From NCBI RefSeq assembly GCF_936916975.1, contig NZ_CAKZGO010000043.1:62001-126000 (forward strand): 64,000 bases of DNA, in the 5' to 3' direction. This DNA comes from an uncultured Dongia sp. GTDB lineage: Bacteria; Pseudomonadota; Alphaproteobacteria; Dongiales; Dongiaceae. Below, piece by piece: positions 1 through 6,731 of the stretch. Position 1 is the first letter of the stretch; every line of letters begins with the position of its first letter. The notes under the pieces are model-generated. The model was not told where the DNA came from and made no database searches. It saw only the letters and a program-made list of their open reading frames with translations. A program made the translations under genes and the position numbers.

Positions 1-315
1 CGAGAGCTGGAACACGATCCGGACCGGCGCCTTGGAGCGCTGCATGATCGCATAGGGCGTGCCGAAGCCAATATTCATCTGCCCGCTGAGCACGGCCTGG
101 ATGGCCAGCTCTTCATCGGCAAAAGCCGTCCATTCATAATCGAGCCCGTTGGCTTTTGCCCGGTCCAGCGCCACAAAGAATGCGGCCATCTCGTCCGACG
201 GTGTTTCCGCCAGCGCAATCTTGAGTGTTTCGGCGTGCGCCGACGACATCATCAGGCCGACCGCAAGTGCGGTTGCGCTGACGAAACCCGCGAATCTCTT
301 CGATAGACTCTTCAT
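1..315 (-). CDS. ABC transporter substrate-binding protein, N-terminal part (cut by window edge)
   Basis: The first 105 codons of a periplasmic binding protein are visible; the rest lies outside the window. The start ATG (313-315) is preceded by a strong GGAGGATGAC ribosome site. The N-terminus is a classical Sec signal peptide (KSLSKRF, a hydrophobic stretch, then SSAHA), followed by a mature start ETLKIALAE and a motif GQMNIGFGTPYAIMQRSK. These resemble NMT1/SsuA-type binding proteins for taurine, nitrate, thiamine-precursor or aromatic ligands. It diverges from the GntR regulator at 490 across a region with two palindromic operators, so it is probably the first gene of an operon controlled by that regulator. 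The ligand cannot be told from this fragment. Confidence 0.75.
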   Translation of the reverse strand, partial: MKSLSKRFAGFVSATALAVGLMMSSAHAETLKIALAETPSDEMAAFFVALDRAKANGLDYEWTAFADEELAIQAVLSGQMNIGFGTPYAIMQRSKAPVRIVFQLS

Positions 316-365
316 GTCATCCTCCCACGGACGGTTTAGCGCCTTGATGGCGGTGGTTCTTTCTG

Positions 366-384
366 AACCAATTGCAGATTGGTT
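366..384. promoter_or_regulatory. palindromic operator 1 for the GntR-type regulator
   Basis: AACCAAT (366-372) and ATTGGTT (378-384) form a perfect inverted repeat with a 5-nt spacer. It lies about 50 bp upstream of the binding-protein gene. The same half-site occurs in operator 2 (462-483), and a further TTGGTT half-site follows at about 389-394. Placement between a regulator and its divergent neighbour suggests it is the operator of the GntR protein encoded at 490-1227; this is inference. Confidence 0.6.
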
Positions 385-461
385 ATATTTGGTTCTGGAG
401 AAGAGTCAACCCGCCGCCAACAAATCTCTTGAAACCCAGCGGCGTTTCAGGGATATTCGCC

Positions 462-483
462 AAACCAATCACTAAATTGGTTT
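462..483. promoter_or_regulatory. palindromic operator 2, just before the GntR start codon
   Basis: AAACCAAT (462-469) and ATTGGTTT (476-483) form a perfect inverted repeat with a 6-nt spacer, ending 6 nt before the ATG of the regulator. The half-site matches operator 1. Occupancy here would block translation initiation or transcription of the regulator gene, which fits negative autoregulation. Confidence 0.6.
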
Positions 484-489
484 TGATCG

Positions 490-1227
490 ATGAATACCAT
501 TTTTGCCGAAGATGGTGGGGCGCTGACCCAGCTGCGGGCTTATCTCGCCCAGATGGAACTGCCCCCCGACAGCCGCCTGCCGCCGGAACGCGACCTCGCC
601 TTGACGCTGGGGGTGAGCCGCGCGGAGCTGCGCAAGGCGCTCTCCACGCTGGAAAGCGAGGGCCAGCTGTGGCGCCATGTCGGCAAGGGCACCTTCATCG
701 GCAGTCGGCCGATCGACACGCTGGCCGACATCGCCGCCATCACCCGCCGCACCAACCCGACCGAGGTGATGCGCACGCGCCTGCTGCTGGAACCGGAGGT
801 AACGCGCGCCGCGGCCCTCATGGCGACATCCGGCCAGATCGCCGAGATGCGCATTTGCCTTGCCAAGATGAAGAGCGCGCAGACCTGGCGGCAATATGAG
901 GCGTGGGACACACGCCTGCACCGCGTGGTGGCAGAGTCCAGCCAGAACTCGCTGCTCCTCGCTCTGCTGGACACGCTGAACGCCGTGCGCCGTGCGGTGG
1001 TGTGGGGGCGCTTACGCGCCAACAAGGTGAAGCCCGATCCCGATCACCACAGTTTTGCCGAACATGAAGCGATCGTGGCCGCGATCGAGGACCGCGACAT
1101 GGACCGCGCCGCCGGCGCCATGCGCCGCCATCTGCAAAGCGTCGAGCGCAAGCTGATGAAAACGGACAGCGACGCGGATCACGCCAGCAGCGAAACTGCC
1201 CGCGCCGATCTGGTGCTCGCGCGCTAG
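490..1227 (+). CDS. GntR family regulator, FadR/FCD subfamily
   Basis: A 245-residue transcription factor. Residues 15-70 form the winged helix-turn-helix, with the GntR signature DSRLPPERDLALTLGVSRAE followed by LRKALSTLESEGQLWRHVGKGTF. Residues 90-225 are an all-helical FCD effector domain, including the metal/ligand-binding pattern D-x3-H (DTRLH), a conserved HHSFAEHEAIVAAIE and a final RRHLQSVERKL. It diverges from a binding-protein gene and is convergent with the ammonia-lyase-like gene, overlapping it by 4 bp at the stop codons. It probably represses the transporter through the two AACCAAT/ATTGGTT palindromes. The effector is unknown. No clear Shine-Dalgarno precedes the ATG. Confidence 0.85.
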   Translation: MNTIFAEDGGALTQLRAYLAQMELPPDSRLPPERDLALTLGVSRAELRKALSTLESEGQLWRHVGKGTFIGSRPIDTLADIAAITRRTNPTEVMRTRLLLEPEVTRAAALMATSGQIAEMRICLAKMKSAQTWRQYEAWDTRLHRVVAESSQNSLLLALLDTLNAVRRAVVWGRLRANKVKPDPDHHSFAEHEAIVAAIEDRDMDRAAGAMRRHLQSVERKLMKTDSDADHASSETARADLVLAR

Positions 1228-2753
1228 AGATCTTTCGGCAAGCTCGCGGCGACAGCTGCGCCCCAGGCGCTCTCGCCCATGCGCTTTGCCACCAAAGCGA
1301 TGTCAGGCGACAGGAAGCGATCCTGGTTGTAGGGCGCGATCTCCTGGCGCAGGACGGCATAAGCCGCCTCGGTGCCGTGACCGCGCTTCAGGCCGGGATA
1401 GAACTCCATCGCCTGGGCCGCCAGCAGATATTCGATGGCGAGGATGTGGCGCGTATTGGCGATGACCTGCAGGCATTTCAGCGCTGAGGGTGTCCCCAGG
1501 CTGAGGTGATCCTCCTGCTGCGCCGAGGTGATGTAATTGTCGGTGACGTAAGGATGCGAGAGCAGCTTGTTCTCGGCCGCCAGCGACGCCGCCGCATATT
1601 GGGCGATCATCATGCCGGAATTGACGCCGCCTTCCGCCACCAGGAAGGCCGGCAAGGTGCTGACCGCCGGATTGATCAGCCGGTCGAGGCGACGTTCTGC
1701 GACGGAGCCCAGTTCAGCACTCGCCATGGCGAGGAGATCCATCGCCATCCCCAGACTTTGCCCATGCGGATGTGCATTTGAAATGACGCGGTAATCCTCC
1801 GGCGTGCCGATCACCAGCGGGTTGTCGGTGGCGGAGCCCAGTTCCACCTCGATCTGGCGGCGGACATGGTCGATCTGGTCGCGCGTGGCGCCATGGATCT
1901 GCGGGATCGAGCGGATCGAGAGCGCGTCCTGGGTGCGGAAACCCTTGAAATGGGCAACAATCTCGCTCCCCGCCAGCAACGCTCGCAACCGCCTGCCGAC
2001 ATGGAGGAGGCCCGGATGCGGCTTCAACGCCAGCACCGCTTCGTCATAGGCGGCGAGCTGGCCCTTCAGCGCTTCGAAGCTCAGCGCGCCGATGACATCG
2101 GCCCAATCGGCGAGCTGTTCGGCCTCCGCCAAGGCAAGGCAGGCGAGCCCGGTCAGGCAGCGCGTGCCGTTGACGAGGCAAAGGCCATCCTTCGCACCAA
2201 GTTCGATGGGAGCTAGGCCCGCGGCCTTCAGCGCATCATTGGCCGGCATCTGCTTGCCATCGACGATCACGTCACCGATGCCGATCAAGGCGAGGCCGAT
2301 ATGCGCACCATGAACGATGTAGCCGACCGACCCCTGGGACGGCACCACCGGTGTGATGTTGTGATTGAGCAACGCTGCCAATTGGCCGACCACCGCAACA
2401 TTGACGCCGGATTTGCCATGACACAGATCGTTGACGAGCGATGCCATGATGGCGCGCGTGGCCGTGATGGAAAGCGGTGCGCCGATGCCGCAGGCATGGC
2501 TCATCAGCGTGTTGCGCGACAATTGCGCCTGCTGCGCCCCGGTCAGCATGATCTCGGACAGCGCGCCAAGGCCGGTGCTGATGCCATAGGCGCGCTCGCC
2601 GCCCGCGATGATGCGCTCAACGATGGCGCGGCCGTTCTTAAGGCGGGCGGTGGCTGCGGCGCCGATGCTGATCTTGGCCGCGCCTTGGGCCACGGCAACC
2701 AATTGCCGATAGCTGAGCGCGCTGTCGCCTCGTTCCACCGTCATCGCCGCCAT
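1224..2753 (-). CDS. histidine/phenylalanine ammonia-lyase family protein lacking the MIO triad
   Basis: About 509 residues, homologous over its whole length to the HAL/PAL lyases. It shows AYGISTGLGALS (catalytic Tyr loop), SRNTLMSHACGIG, LVNGTRCLTG, GSATDNPLVIG, GVNSGMMIAQYAAA and AQQEDHLSLG. The cofactor-forming segment is abnormal. Where HAL has GSVG-ASG-DLAPLAH this protein reads GSVG-YIVH-GAH, so the Ala-Ser-Gly triad that cyclises to methylidene-imidazolone is absent and three residues are missing. Ordinary ammonia elimination is therefore unlikely; another lyase, isomerase or binding role is possible. I prefer the start at 2753 (GGAGCGG upstream). The longer frame to 2801 would run through a promoter palindrome. 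Confidence 0.8.
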   Translation of the reverse strand: MAAMTVERGDSALSYRQLVAVAQGAAKISIGAAATARLKNGRAIVERIIAGGERAYGISTGLGALSEIMLTGAQQAQLSRNTLMSHACGIGAPLSITATRAIMASLVNDLCHGKSGVNVAVVGQLAALLNHNITPVVPSQGSVGYIVHGAHIGLALIGIGDVIVDGKQMPANDALKAAGLAPIELGAKDGLCLVNGTRCLTGLACLALAEAEQLADWADVIGALSFEALKGQLAAYDEAVLALKPHPGLLHVGRRLRALLAGSEIVAHFKGFRTQDALSIRSIPQIHGATRDQIDHVRRQIEVELGSATDNPLVIGTPEDYRVISNAHPHGQSLGMAMDLLAMASAELGSVAERRLDRLINPAVSTLPAFLVAEGGVNSGMMIAQYAAASLAAENKLLSHPYVTDNYITSAQQEDHLSLGTPSALKCLQVIANTRHILAIEYLLAAQAMEFYPGLKRGHGTEAAYAVLRQEIAPYNQDRFLSPDIALVAKRMGESAWGAAVAASLPKDL

Positions 2754-2780
2754 GATCCCGCTCCGCTTGTCTTGACTGTA

Positions 2781-2794
2781 CCTGTATATACAGG
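2781..2794. promoter_or_regulatory. palindromic operator upstream of the ammonia-lyase-like gene
   Basis: CCTGTATATACAGG is a perfect 14-bp palindrome about 28 bp upstream of the proposed start (2753). It extends imperfectly to 20 bp. A TGTATATACA core is common in operators of GntR/FadR-type repressors. It differs from the AACCAAT operators at 366-483, so a different regulator may bind here. Confidence 0.5.
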
Positions 2795-2852
2795 CACCCA
2801 AATCGCGGCAAGCCCGGCCGGATGAGCTTTCGGAACGTCGTGATGAAATTGG

Positions 2853-3743
2853 CTACTTGCCGGTCGCGAAAGCCACGAAGGCAGCGGCCAAGGGCGATTG
2901 GCGCGCGGCGTCCAACTGGGCCAGCACGACCCGTTGCGGCGCCAGCTTTTCGGTGATCGGGCGGCAGGCGATGGCAACACCGTCATAGCTGCGGTCGCCG
3001 GCGGGCCGCGTACAGGAAAGTGCCACGCCGGCGCCATGGGCCACCAAGCCGCGCTGCATCTCGAAGGTCTGGGTGTATTGGCTGACCCGGGGCTGGTGGC
3101 CATGGGCCCAGAACAGCGACATGAAATATTCCCGCGATTGCGCCATGTCCTCGAGGATCAGCTTCTCTTTCGCCAGCGCCGCCAGCGAGACGCTGCGGCG
3201 CTTGGCCAGGGGATGGTTCGCCGGCAGCAGCGCGTAGGGCGGCAGCTCCGCCAGCACCCAGCGCTTGATGTCGGCTTCGATACCCAGCTCATAGGTAACG
3301 GCAAGCTCGCTGCGGCCACCGACCAGGCTTTCGCGCACCGCGGTAAAATCGCCTTCGAACAGATCGACGACGGCATCGGGATGCAGCTTGCGAAAACCGG
3401 CGAGCAGCCGCGGCAGGATATAGGGGGCGAGGTCCTTGAAGCAGCCGACCGTCAGGCGCCCTTTGAGCGGGCCCACCGGCGGAATGGCAGCACTCGACAT
3501 CTGTGTGGCCAAGGCCAAGAGCGCGCGTGCCTGGTCGAGCAGGATGCGGCCGGCCGGGGTCAGGGTCAGGCCGTGCCCCGCGCGGCGATGGAACAGTTTC
3601 TCGCCCAGCAAGGCTTCCAACTGGCCGATCGCCATCGACATGGCCGGCTGCGCCACGCGCCGCGCGCGGGCGGCAGCGCTGACATTGCCATGCTCGGCGG
3701 TGGCGACGAAGTAATCGATCTGGCGGAAGGTGAATGGTATCAT
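2853..3743 (-). CDS. LysR family transcriptional regulator
   Basis: A 296-residue LysR-type regulator. The N-terminal HTH reads FTFRQIDYFVATAEHGNVSAAARARRVAQPAMSMAIGQ in two overlapping stretches, with LFHRRAGHGLTLTPAGR as the wing. Residues 90-290 form the two-lobed effector domain, starting GRLTVGCFKDLAPYILP. I chose the ATG at 3743 (AAGG shortly upstream, standard LysR N-terminus) over the longer frame beginning at 3773. It diverges from the phytanoyl-CoA dioxygenase-like gene at 3836, with under 100 bp between them, the classic arrangement of a LysR regulator and its target. The co-inducer is unknown. Confidence 0.85.
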   Translation of the reverse strand: MIPFTFRQIDYFVATAEHGNVSAAARARRVAQPAMSMAIGQLEALLGEKLFHRRAGHGLTLTPAGRILLDQARALLALATQMSSAAIPPVGPLKGRLTVGCFKDLAPYILPRLLAGFRKLHPDAVVDLFEGDFTAVRESLVGGRSELAVTYELGIEADIKRWVLAELPPYALLPANHPLAKRRSVSLAALAKEKLILEDMAQSREYFMSLFWAHGHQPRVSQYTQTFEMQRGLVAHGAGVALSCTRPAGDRSYDGVAIACRPITEKLAPQRVVLAQLDAARQSPLAAAFVAFATGK

Positions 3744-3835
3744 GAATACCTTATACATCTCTATCAACATCATCTATTTCTCATGATGCCCTGGATCTGG
3801 CAAGTCTGTTGCCCAGATGAATGGACGAGGTCGTG

Positions 3836-4642
3836 ATGAAAATCGGTGCGGATGAGGTCGCCAGTTACGCCAGGGACGGCGCCGTTGTGCTGAAGGGGGC
3901 GTTCAAGGAATGGGTCGAACCCTTGCGCGCCGGCGTCGCGCGCAACATGGCGGCGCCCGGCCCGTTCGGCACCGAGAATGTCCGCCCCGGCGATGGCGGC
4001 GGCAGCTTCTTCGACGATTACTGCAACTGGGAGCGCATCCCGGAATTCAGCGACTTCGTGACCAACTCGCCGGCGGCGAAACTGGCCGGGCAGCTGATGG
4101 CCAGCCGCACGTCGCAGATCTTCCACGACCATGTGCTGGTGAAGGAACCGGGCACGGCGAAGAAGACGCCCTGGCACCAGGACATGCCCTATTACTGCGT
4201 CGATGGCATGCAGACCGGCAGCTATTGGATTCCGCTCGACCCGGTGACCAGTGACAACACCTTGCGCCTGGTATTGGGCTCGCATCTTTGGCCCAAGCTG
4301 GTGCGCCCGAAGCGTTGGGCCGGCGGCGAGGATTTCTATGCCGACCAGGACCAGTTCATGGACATGCCGGATGTCGAGAGCAGCGCGTTCCGCATCCTCG
4401 CCCCAGCACTTGAACCGGGCGATGCGATCCTCTTCAACTATCGAACCGTGCACGGCGCCAACGGCAATAGCGGCACGAACCGTCGCCGCGCCTTTTCCTG
4501 CCGCTTTCTCGGCGATGACGCGGTGTTCATCCAGCGTCCCGGCCGTACTTCGCCGCCCTATCCCGGCATCAACCAGCAAAGCGGCGAACGCCTGCGCGAA
4601 GACTGGTTTCCAACGGTCTGGCGGCAGGATACTGCGGCGTAG
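3836..4642 (+). CDS. phytanoyl-CoA dioxygenase (PhyH) family Fe(II)/2-oxoglutarate oxygenase
   Basis: A 268-residue member of the PhyH family, which hydroxylates small molecules with Fe(II), O2 and 2-oxoglutarate. The iron triad is visible: His114 and Asp116 in TPWHQDMPYY, and His206 in NYRTVHGANG. An Arg-rich stretch (NRRRAFSCRF) just after it likely supplies the 2-oxoglutarate ligand. I chose the second ATG (3836), which has GAGG upstream, over the ATG at 3821. It diverges from a LysR regulator and may be followed by the binding-protein and VOC genes in one unit. The substrate is unknown; bacterial homologues act on varied metabolites. Confidence 0.85.
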   Translation: MKIGADEVASYARDGAVVLKGAFKEWVEPLRAGVARNMAAPGPFGTENVRPGDGGGSFFDDYCNWERIPEFSDFVTNSPAAKLAGQLMASRTSQIFHDHVLVKEPGTAKKTPWHQDMPYYCVDGMQTGSYWIPLDPVTSDNTLRLVLGSHLWPKLVRPKRWAGGEDFYADQDQFMDMPDVESSAFRILAPALEPGDAILFNYRTVHGANGNSGTNRRRAFSCRFLGDDAVFIQRPGRTSPPYPGINQQSGERLREDWFPTVWRQDTAA

Positions 4643-4675
4643 GGAGCGAGCGATTGTGTGCTCCCTCTCTCTTGC

Positions 4676-4704
4676 GTCATCCCCGGGTCAAGCCCGGGGA
4701 TGAC
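4676..4704. repeat. GTCATCCCCGGG hairpin repeat
   Basis: GTCATCCCCGGG (4676-4687) pairs perfectly with CCCGGGGATGAC (4693-4704) around a 5-nt loop. It lies between the PhyH-like gene and the binding-protein gene. Short GTCATCCC-type palindromes of this kind are dispersed intergenic repeats in many alphaproteobacteria. There is no T-run, so a role as a simple terminator is uncertain. Confidence 0.7.
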
Positions 4705-4807
4705 GGTTTATGACAGGTACACTCGCATCCTTGCCCCGCGCCGGGGAGTCGGGCAAGCTCACCCGCATCCGCGTACCGATGAAGGACGCTGCCTTGCAGG
4801 TGTGGGA

Positions 4808-5599
4808 ATGTCATTTCGATCGCTGATCCTGGCTTGTGTTGTTGCCGGCTTCTGCGCAGCATCGGCACAGGCAGATCCAGTGACCCTGCGGCTCGGCTAT
4901 TCCGACAAGGAATCCGCCTATTTCCTGACCGGCAATGGCGCCGCCATCCCGGAAAGGCCGGGCGTTGCAATCGAGATGGTGCAGACGGCGGCGGCGAGCT
5001 GCGATGTCGCGCCGGAATTCGCGCGCTATCCCGGCGGGCGGCTGGTGGCCCTCGCGACCGACAATACCATCGACGCAGTTGTGCTGTTGTCCTTCAGCCC
5101 GGAGCGCCTCGCGATGGGCGCCTATCCGATGAAGGGCGACAGTGCCGACCCGGATTTCCAGATCGCCACGCTGAGCTACGCCTTCTATGTGCGCAGCGAC
5201 AGCAACATCGCCTGGGATGGCAAGGCAATGACCGGCCTCGCCCGGCCGATCGGCGCCAATCTCGGCTGGTCCATCGTGCAGGACCTCATGAAGATGAACC
5301 TGCCGGTGGAGCCCGCCAAGGACACACAGAACAACTTCAACAAGCTGTTACTGGGCCGCATCGATGCCGTCGCCATGCACACCACGATCGGCGATGCCTA
5401 TCTTGAGGAGCACGCTTTGGGCACCAAGGTGAAGCTGCTGCACCCGCCGATCACCAGCAAGCCCTATTACCTGGTGTTCAGCCACACCTGGCACGACCAG
5501 CATGCAGCCCTCGCCGAGTGTCTGTGGCAGTCGATCGCCACCCAACGCCAGACGGTCCTGCCGGCACTGCTGGCGCGGTACGGCGACACCATCAATTAG
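4808..5599 (+). CDS. periplasmic substrate-binding protein, family 3-like
   Basis: A 263-residue secreted protein with a clear signal peptide (MSFRSLILACVVAGFCAASA then QADP). The mature part begins VTLRLGYSDKESAYF and has the two-lobed pattern of family-3 solute-binding proteins: GVAIEMVQTAAASC near residue 60 and LGRIDAVAMHTTIGDAYLEE near residue 195. No permease or ATPase is adjacent, so it may serve a distant transporter or act as a sensor-type binding protein. The start at 4808 is chosen because the signal peptide begins there; the longer frame upstream reads through the hairpin repeat. Confidence 0.7.
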   Translation: MSFRSLILACVVAGFCAASAQADPVTLRLGYSDKESAYFLTGNGAAIPERPGVAIEMVQTAAASCDVAPEFARYPGGRLVALATDNTIDAVVLLSFSPERLAMGAYPMKGDSADPDFQIATLSYAFYVRSDSNIAWDGKAMTGLARPIGANLGWSIVQDLMKMNLPVEPAKDTQNNFNKLLLGRIDAVAMHTTIGDAYLEEHALGTKVKLLHPPITSKPYYLVFSHTWHDQHAALAECLWQSIATQRQTVLPALLARYGDTIN

Positions 5600-5660
5600 A
5601 CCAAGCTGCCTTTACTTTGCATCATATGGGCCCTCTGAACGTCATGGGAGCTTTCCGCGC

Positions 5661-6299
5661 GTGTTGAAGCTTGACCACCTCACCGTCATAGCCCCGACGC
5701 TGATCGAGGGGGCGTTGCATGTCCGACATTGCCTCGACCTCGACGTGCCATTCGGGACACGCCATGATTACATGGGCACCCACAATCACCGACTTCAACT
5801 CGGCAATAATGTCTATCTCGAGATCGTAGCACTCGACCCGGACGGTGCCGACCCTGGCCGGCCGCGTTGGTTCGGTCTCGACAATCAGGAAAAGGTGAGG
5901 TCCGACTGGAACGAAGGCCGGCGCTTGCGCGGGTGGGTTGCCAGCACCGATGCGATCGATTTCGTCATTTCAACCCGCCGCGCGATCTTCGGCGACAGGG
6001 TTTCTCTTCCGACCGCCAACCCGACTTTCTACTTTGCCATCCCCGCGGACGGCTCGCTCCCCCACGACGGCGCCGCCCCCTCGCTCATCGACCACCGGGG
6101 CGATCCCACATCAATGGCCTCAATTCCTGATCTGGGTGCGCGCTTGCGTTCACTTACCCTCGAACATCCAGATCCAGCTGTCATCCAGGCGCTGTATCAT
6201 GAACTCTGCATCGATCGGCCGCCCGCGATCATCACGGGCCGAACCGTCCGCTATCGGGCCCAAATCGAGACGCCGACCGGTTTGAAAGAACTGACCTGA
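5661..6299 (+). CDS. glyoxalase-like (VOC fold) protein
   Basis: About 212 residues with the layout of Glyoxalase_3/VOC-like proteins. The N-terminal strand is LKLDHLTVIAPTL, followed by GTRHDYMGTHNHRLQLG and NVYLEIVALDPDG, then an arginine-flanked RWFGLDNQ. Family members bind a metal or small ligand; no specific reaction can be assigned. No ATG is in frame at the right place. I chose GTG 5661, with GGGAG about 10 nt upstream, because the first VOC strand follows at once; TTG 5664 is an alternative. Confidence 0.65.
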   Translation: MLKLDHLTVIAPTLIEGALHVRHCLDLDVPFGTRHDYMGTHNHRLQLGNNVYLEIVALDPDGADPGRPRWFGLDNQEKVRSDWNEGRRLRGWVASTDAIDFVISTRRAIFGDRVSLPTANPTFYFAIPADGSLPHDGAAPSLIDHRGDPTSMASIPDLGARLRSLTLEHPDPAVIQALYHELCIDRPPAIITGRTVRYRAQIETPTGLKELT

Positions 6300-6374
6300 C
6301 CCGGTCACGAGTTCCCCCATTGACGCTTGGCGCGGTCAATGAGTTCTGACCCTATATATCAATAACTTAAGGCC

Positions 6375-6404
6375 AAAGCCGTGCGCGTCACGCCGGCTTT
6401 TTCT
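6375..6404 (+). terminator. rho-independent terminator before the kdp operon
   Basis: AAAGCCG (6375-6381) pairs with CGGCTTT (6394-6400), with an inner GCG/CGC extension, followed by TTTTTCTTT. This is a good intrinsic terminator for transcription from the VOC-protein gene, and it isolates the kdp operon downstream. Confidence 0.75.
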
Positions 6405-6501
6405 TTATGCGTCCTTTATGTGGCGGCGGCGCAACCCGTCTCGAATCTTTATGCCGAAAAGCCGATCTTCAGGCGGATGAAACTTCCGCATGGGATGCGC
6501 C

Positions 6502-6585
6502 ATGGTTGATGTCTTTTATACGGTGATCGCGGCCGGCCTGTTTATCGCCGCCTGCTTTTATGCCCGCGCCTGCGCGCATATTTGA
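6502..6585 (+). CDS. small membrane protein upstream of kdpF
   Basis: A 27-residue ORF, MVDVFYTVIAAGLFIAACFY followed by ARACAHI, with one hydrophobic segment and a short basic tail. Its stop is 12 bp before the kdpF start. A GGGA element lies 6-7 nt before the ATG at 6502; an in-frame ATG at 6490 is the alternative. From general knowledge, similar tiny ORFs occur ahead of kdpF in other alphaproteobacteria. It may be an additional KdpF-like stabilising subunit; this is inference from position and shape. Confidence 0.55.
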   Translation: MVDVFYTVIAAGLFIAACFYARACAHI

Positions 6586-6597
6586 AAAGGTAGACCG

Positions 6598-6687
6598 ATG
6601 ATCCTCGATTTTGTGCTGGGTGGCGCCGCCGCCCTTTTGCTGCTCGGCTATATGACTTTTGCGATCATCTGGCCCGAGAAATTGTAG
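6598..6687 (+). CDS. kdpF: KdpF, small subunit of the K+-transporting ATPase
   Basis: A 29-residue peptide, MILDFVLGGAAALLLLGYMT followed by FAIIWPEKL. It consists of a single transmembrane helix ending in the typical KdpF tail (YMTFAIIWPEKL resembles the Y-x-x-x-x-x-x-PE-x-F/L pattern). KdpF stabilises the KdpABC complex in the inner membrane. It sits 44 bp upstream of kdpA, the normal position. Confidence 0.9.
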   Translation: MILDFVLGGAAALLLLGYMTFAIIWPEKL

Positions 6688-6731
6688 TCCTGGGAAGCTT
6701 TAGACCCAAAACTCCAAATTGGTGAACTGAT

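Noticed and set aside
2754-2801. N-terminal extension of the lyase-like gene to an ATG at 2801
   Set aside because: The extension runs through a perfect promoter palindrome, while a good ribosome site precedes the ATG at 2753.
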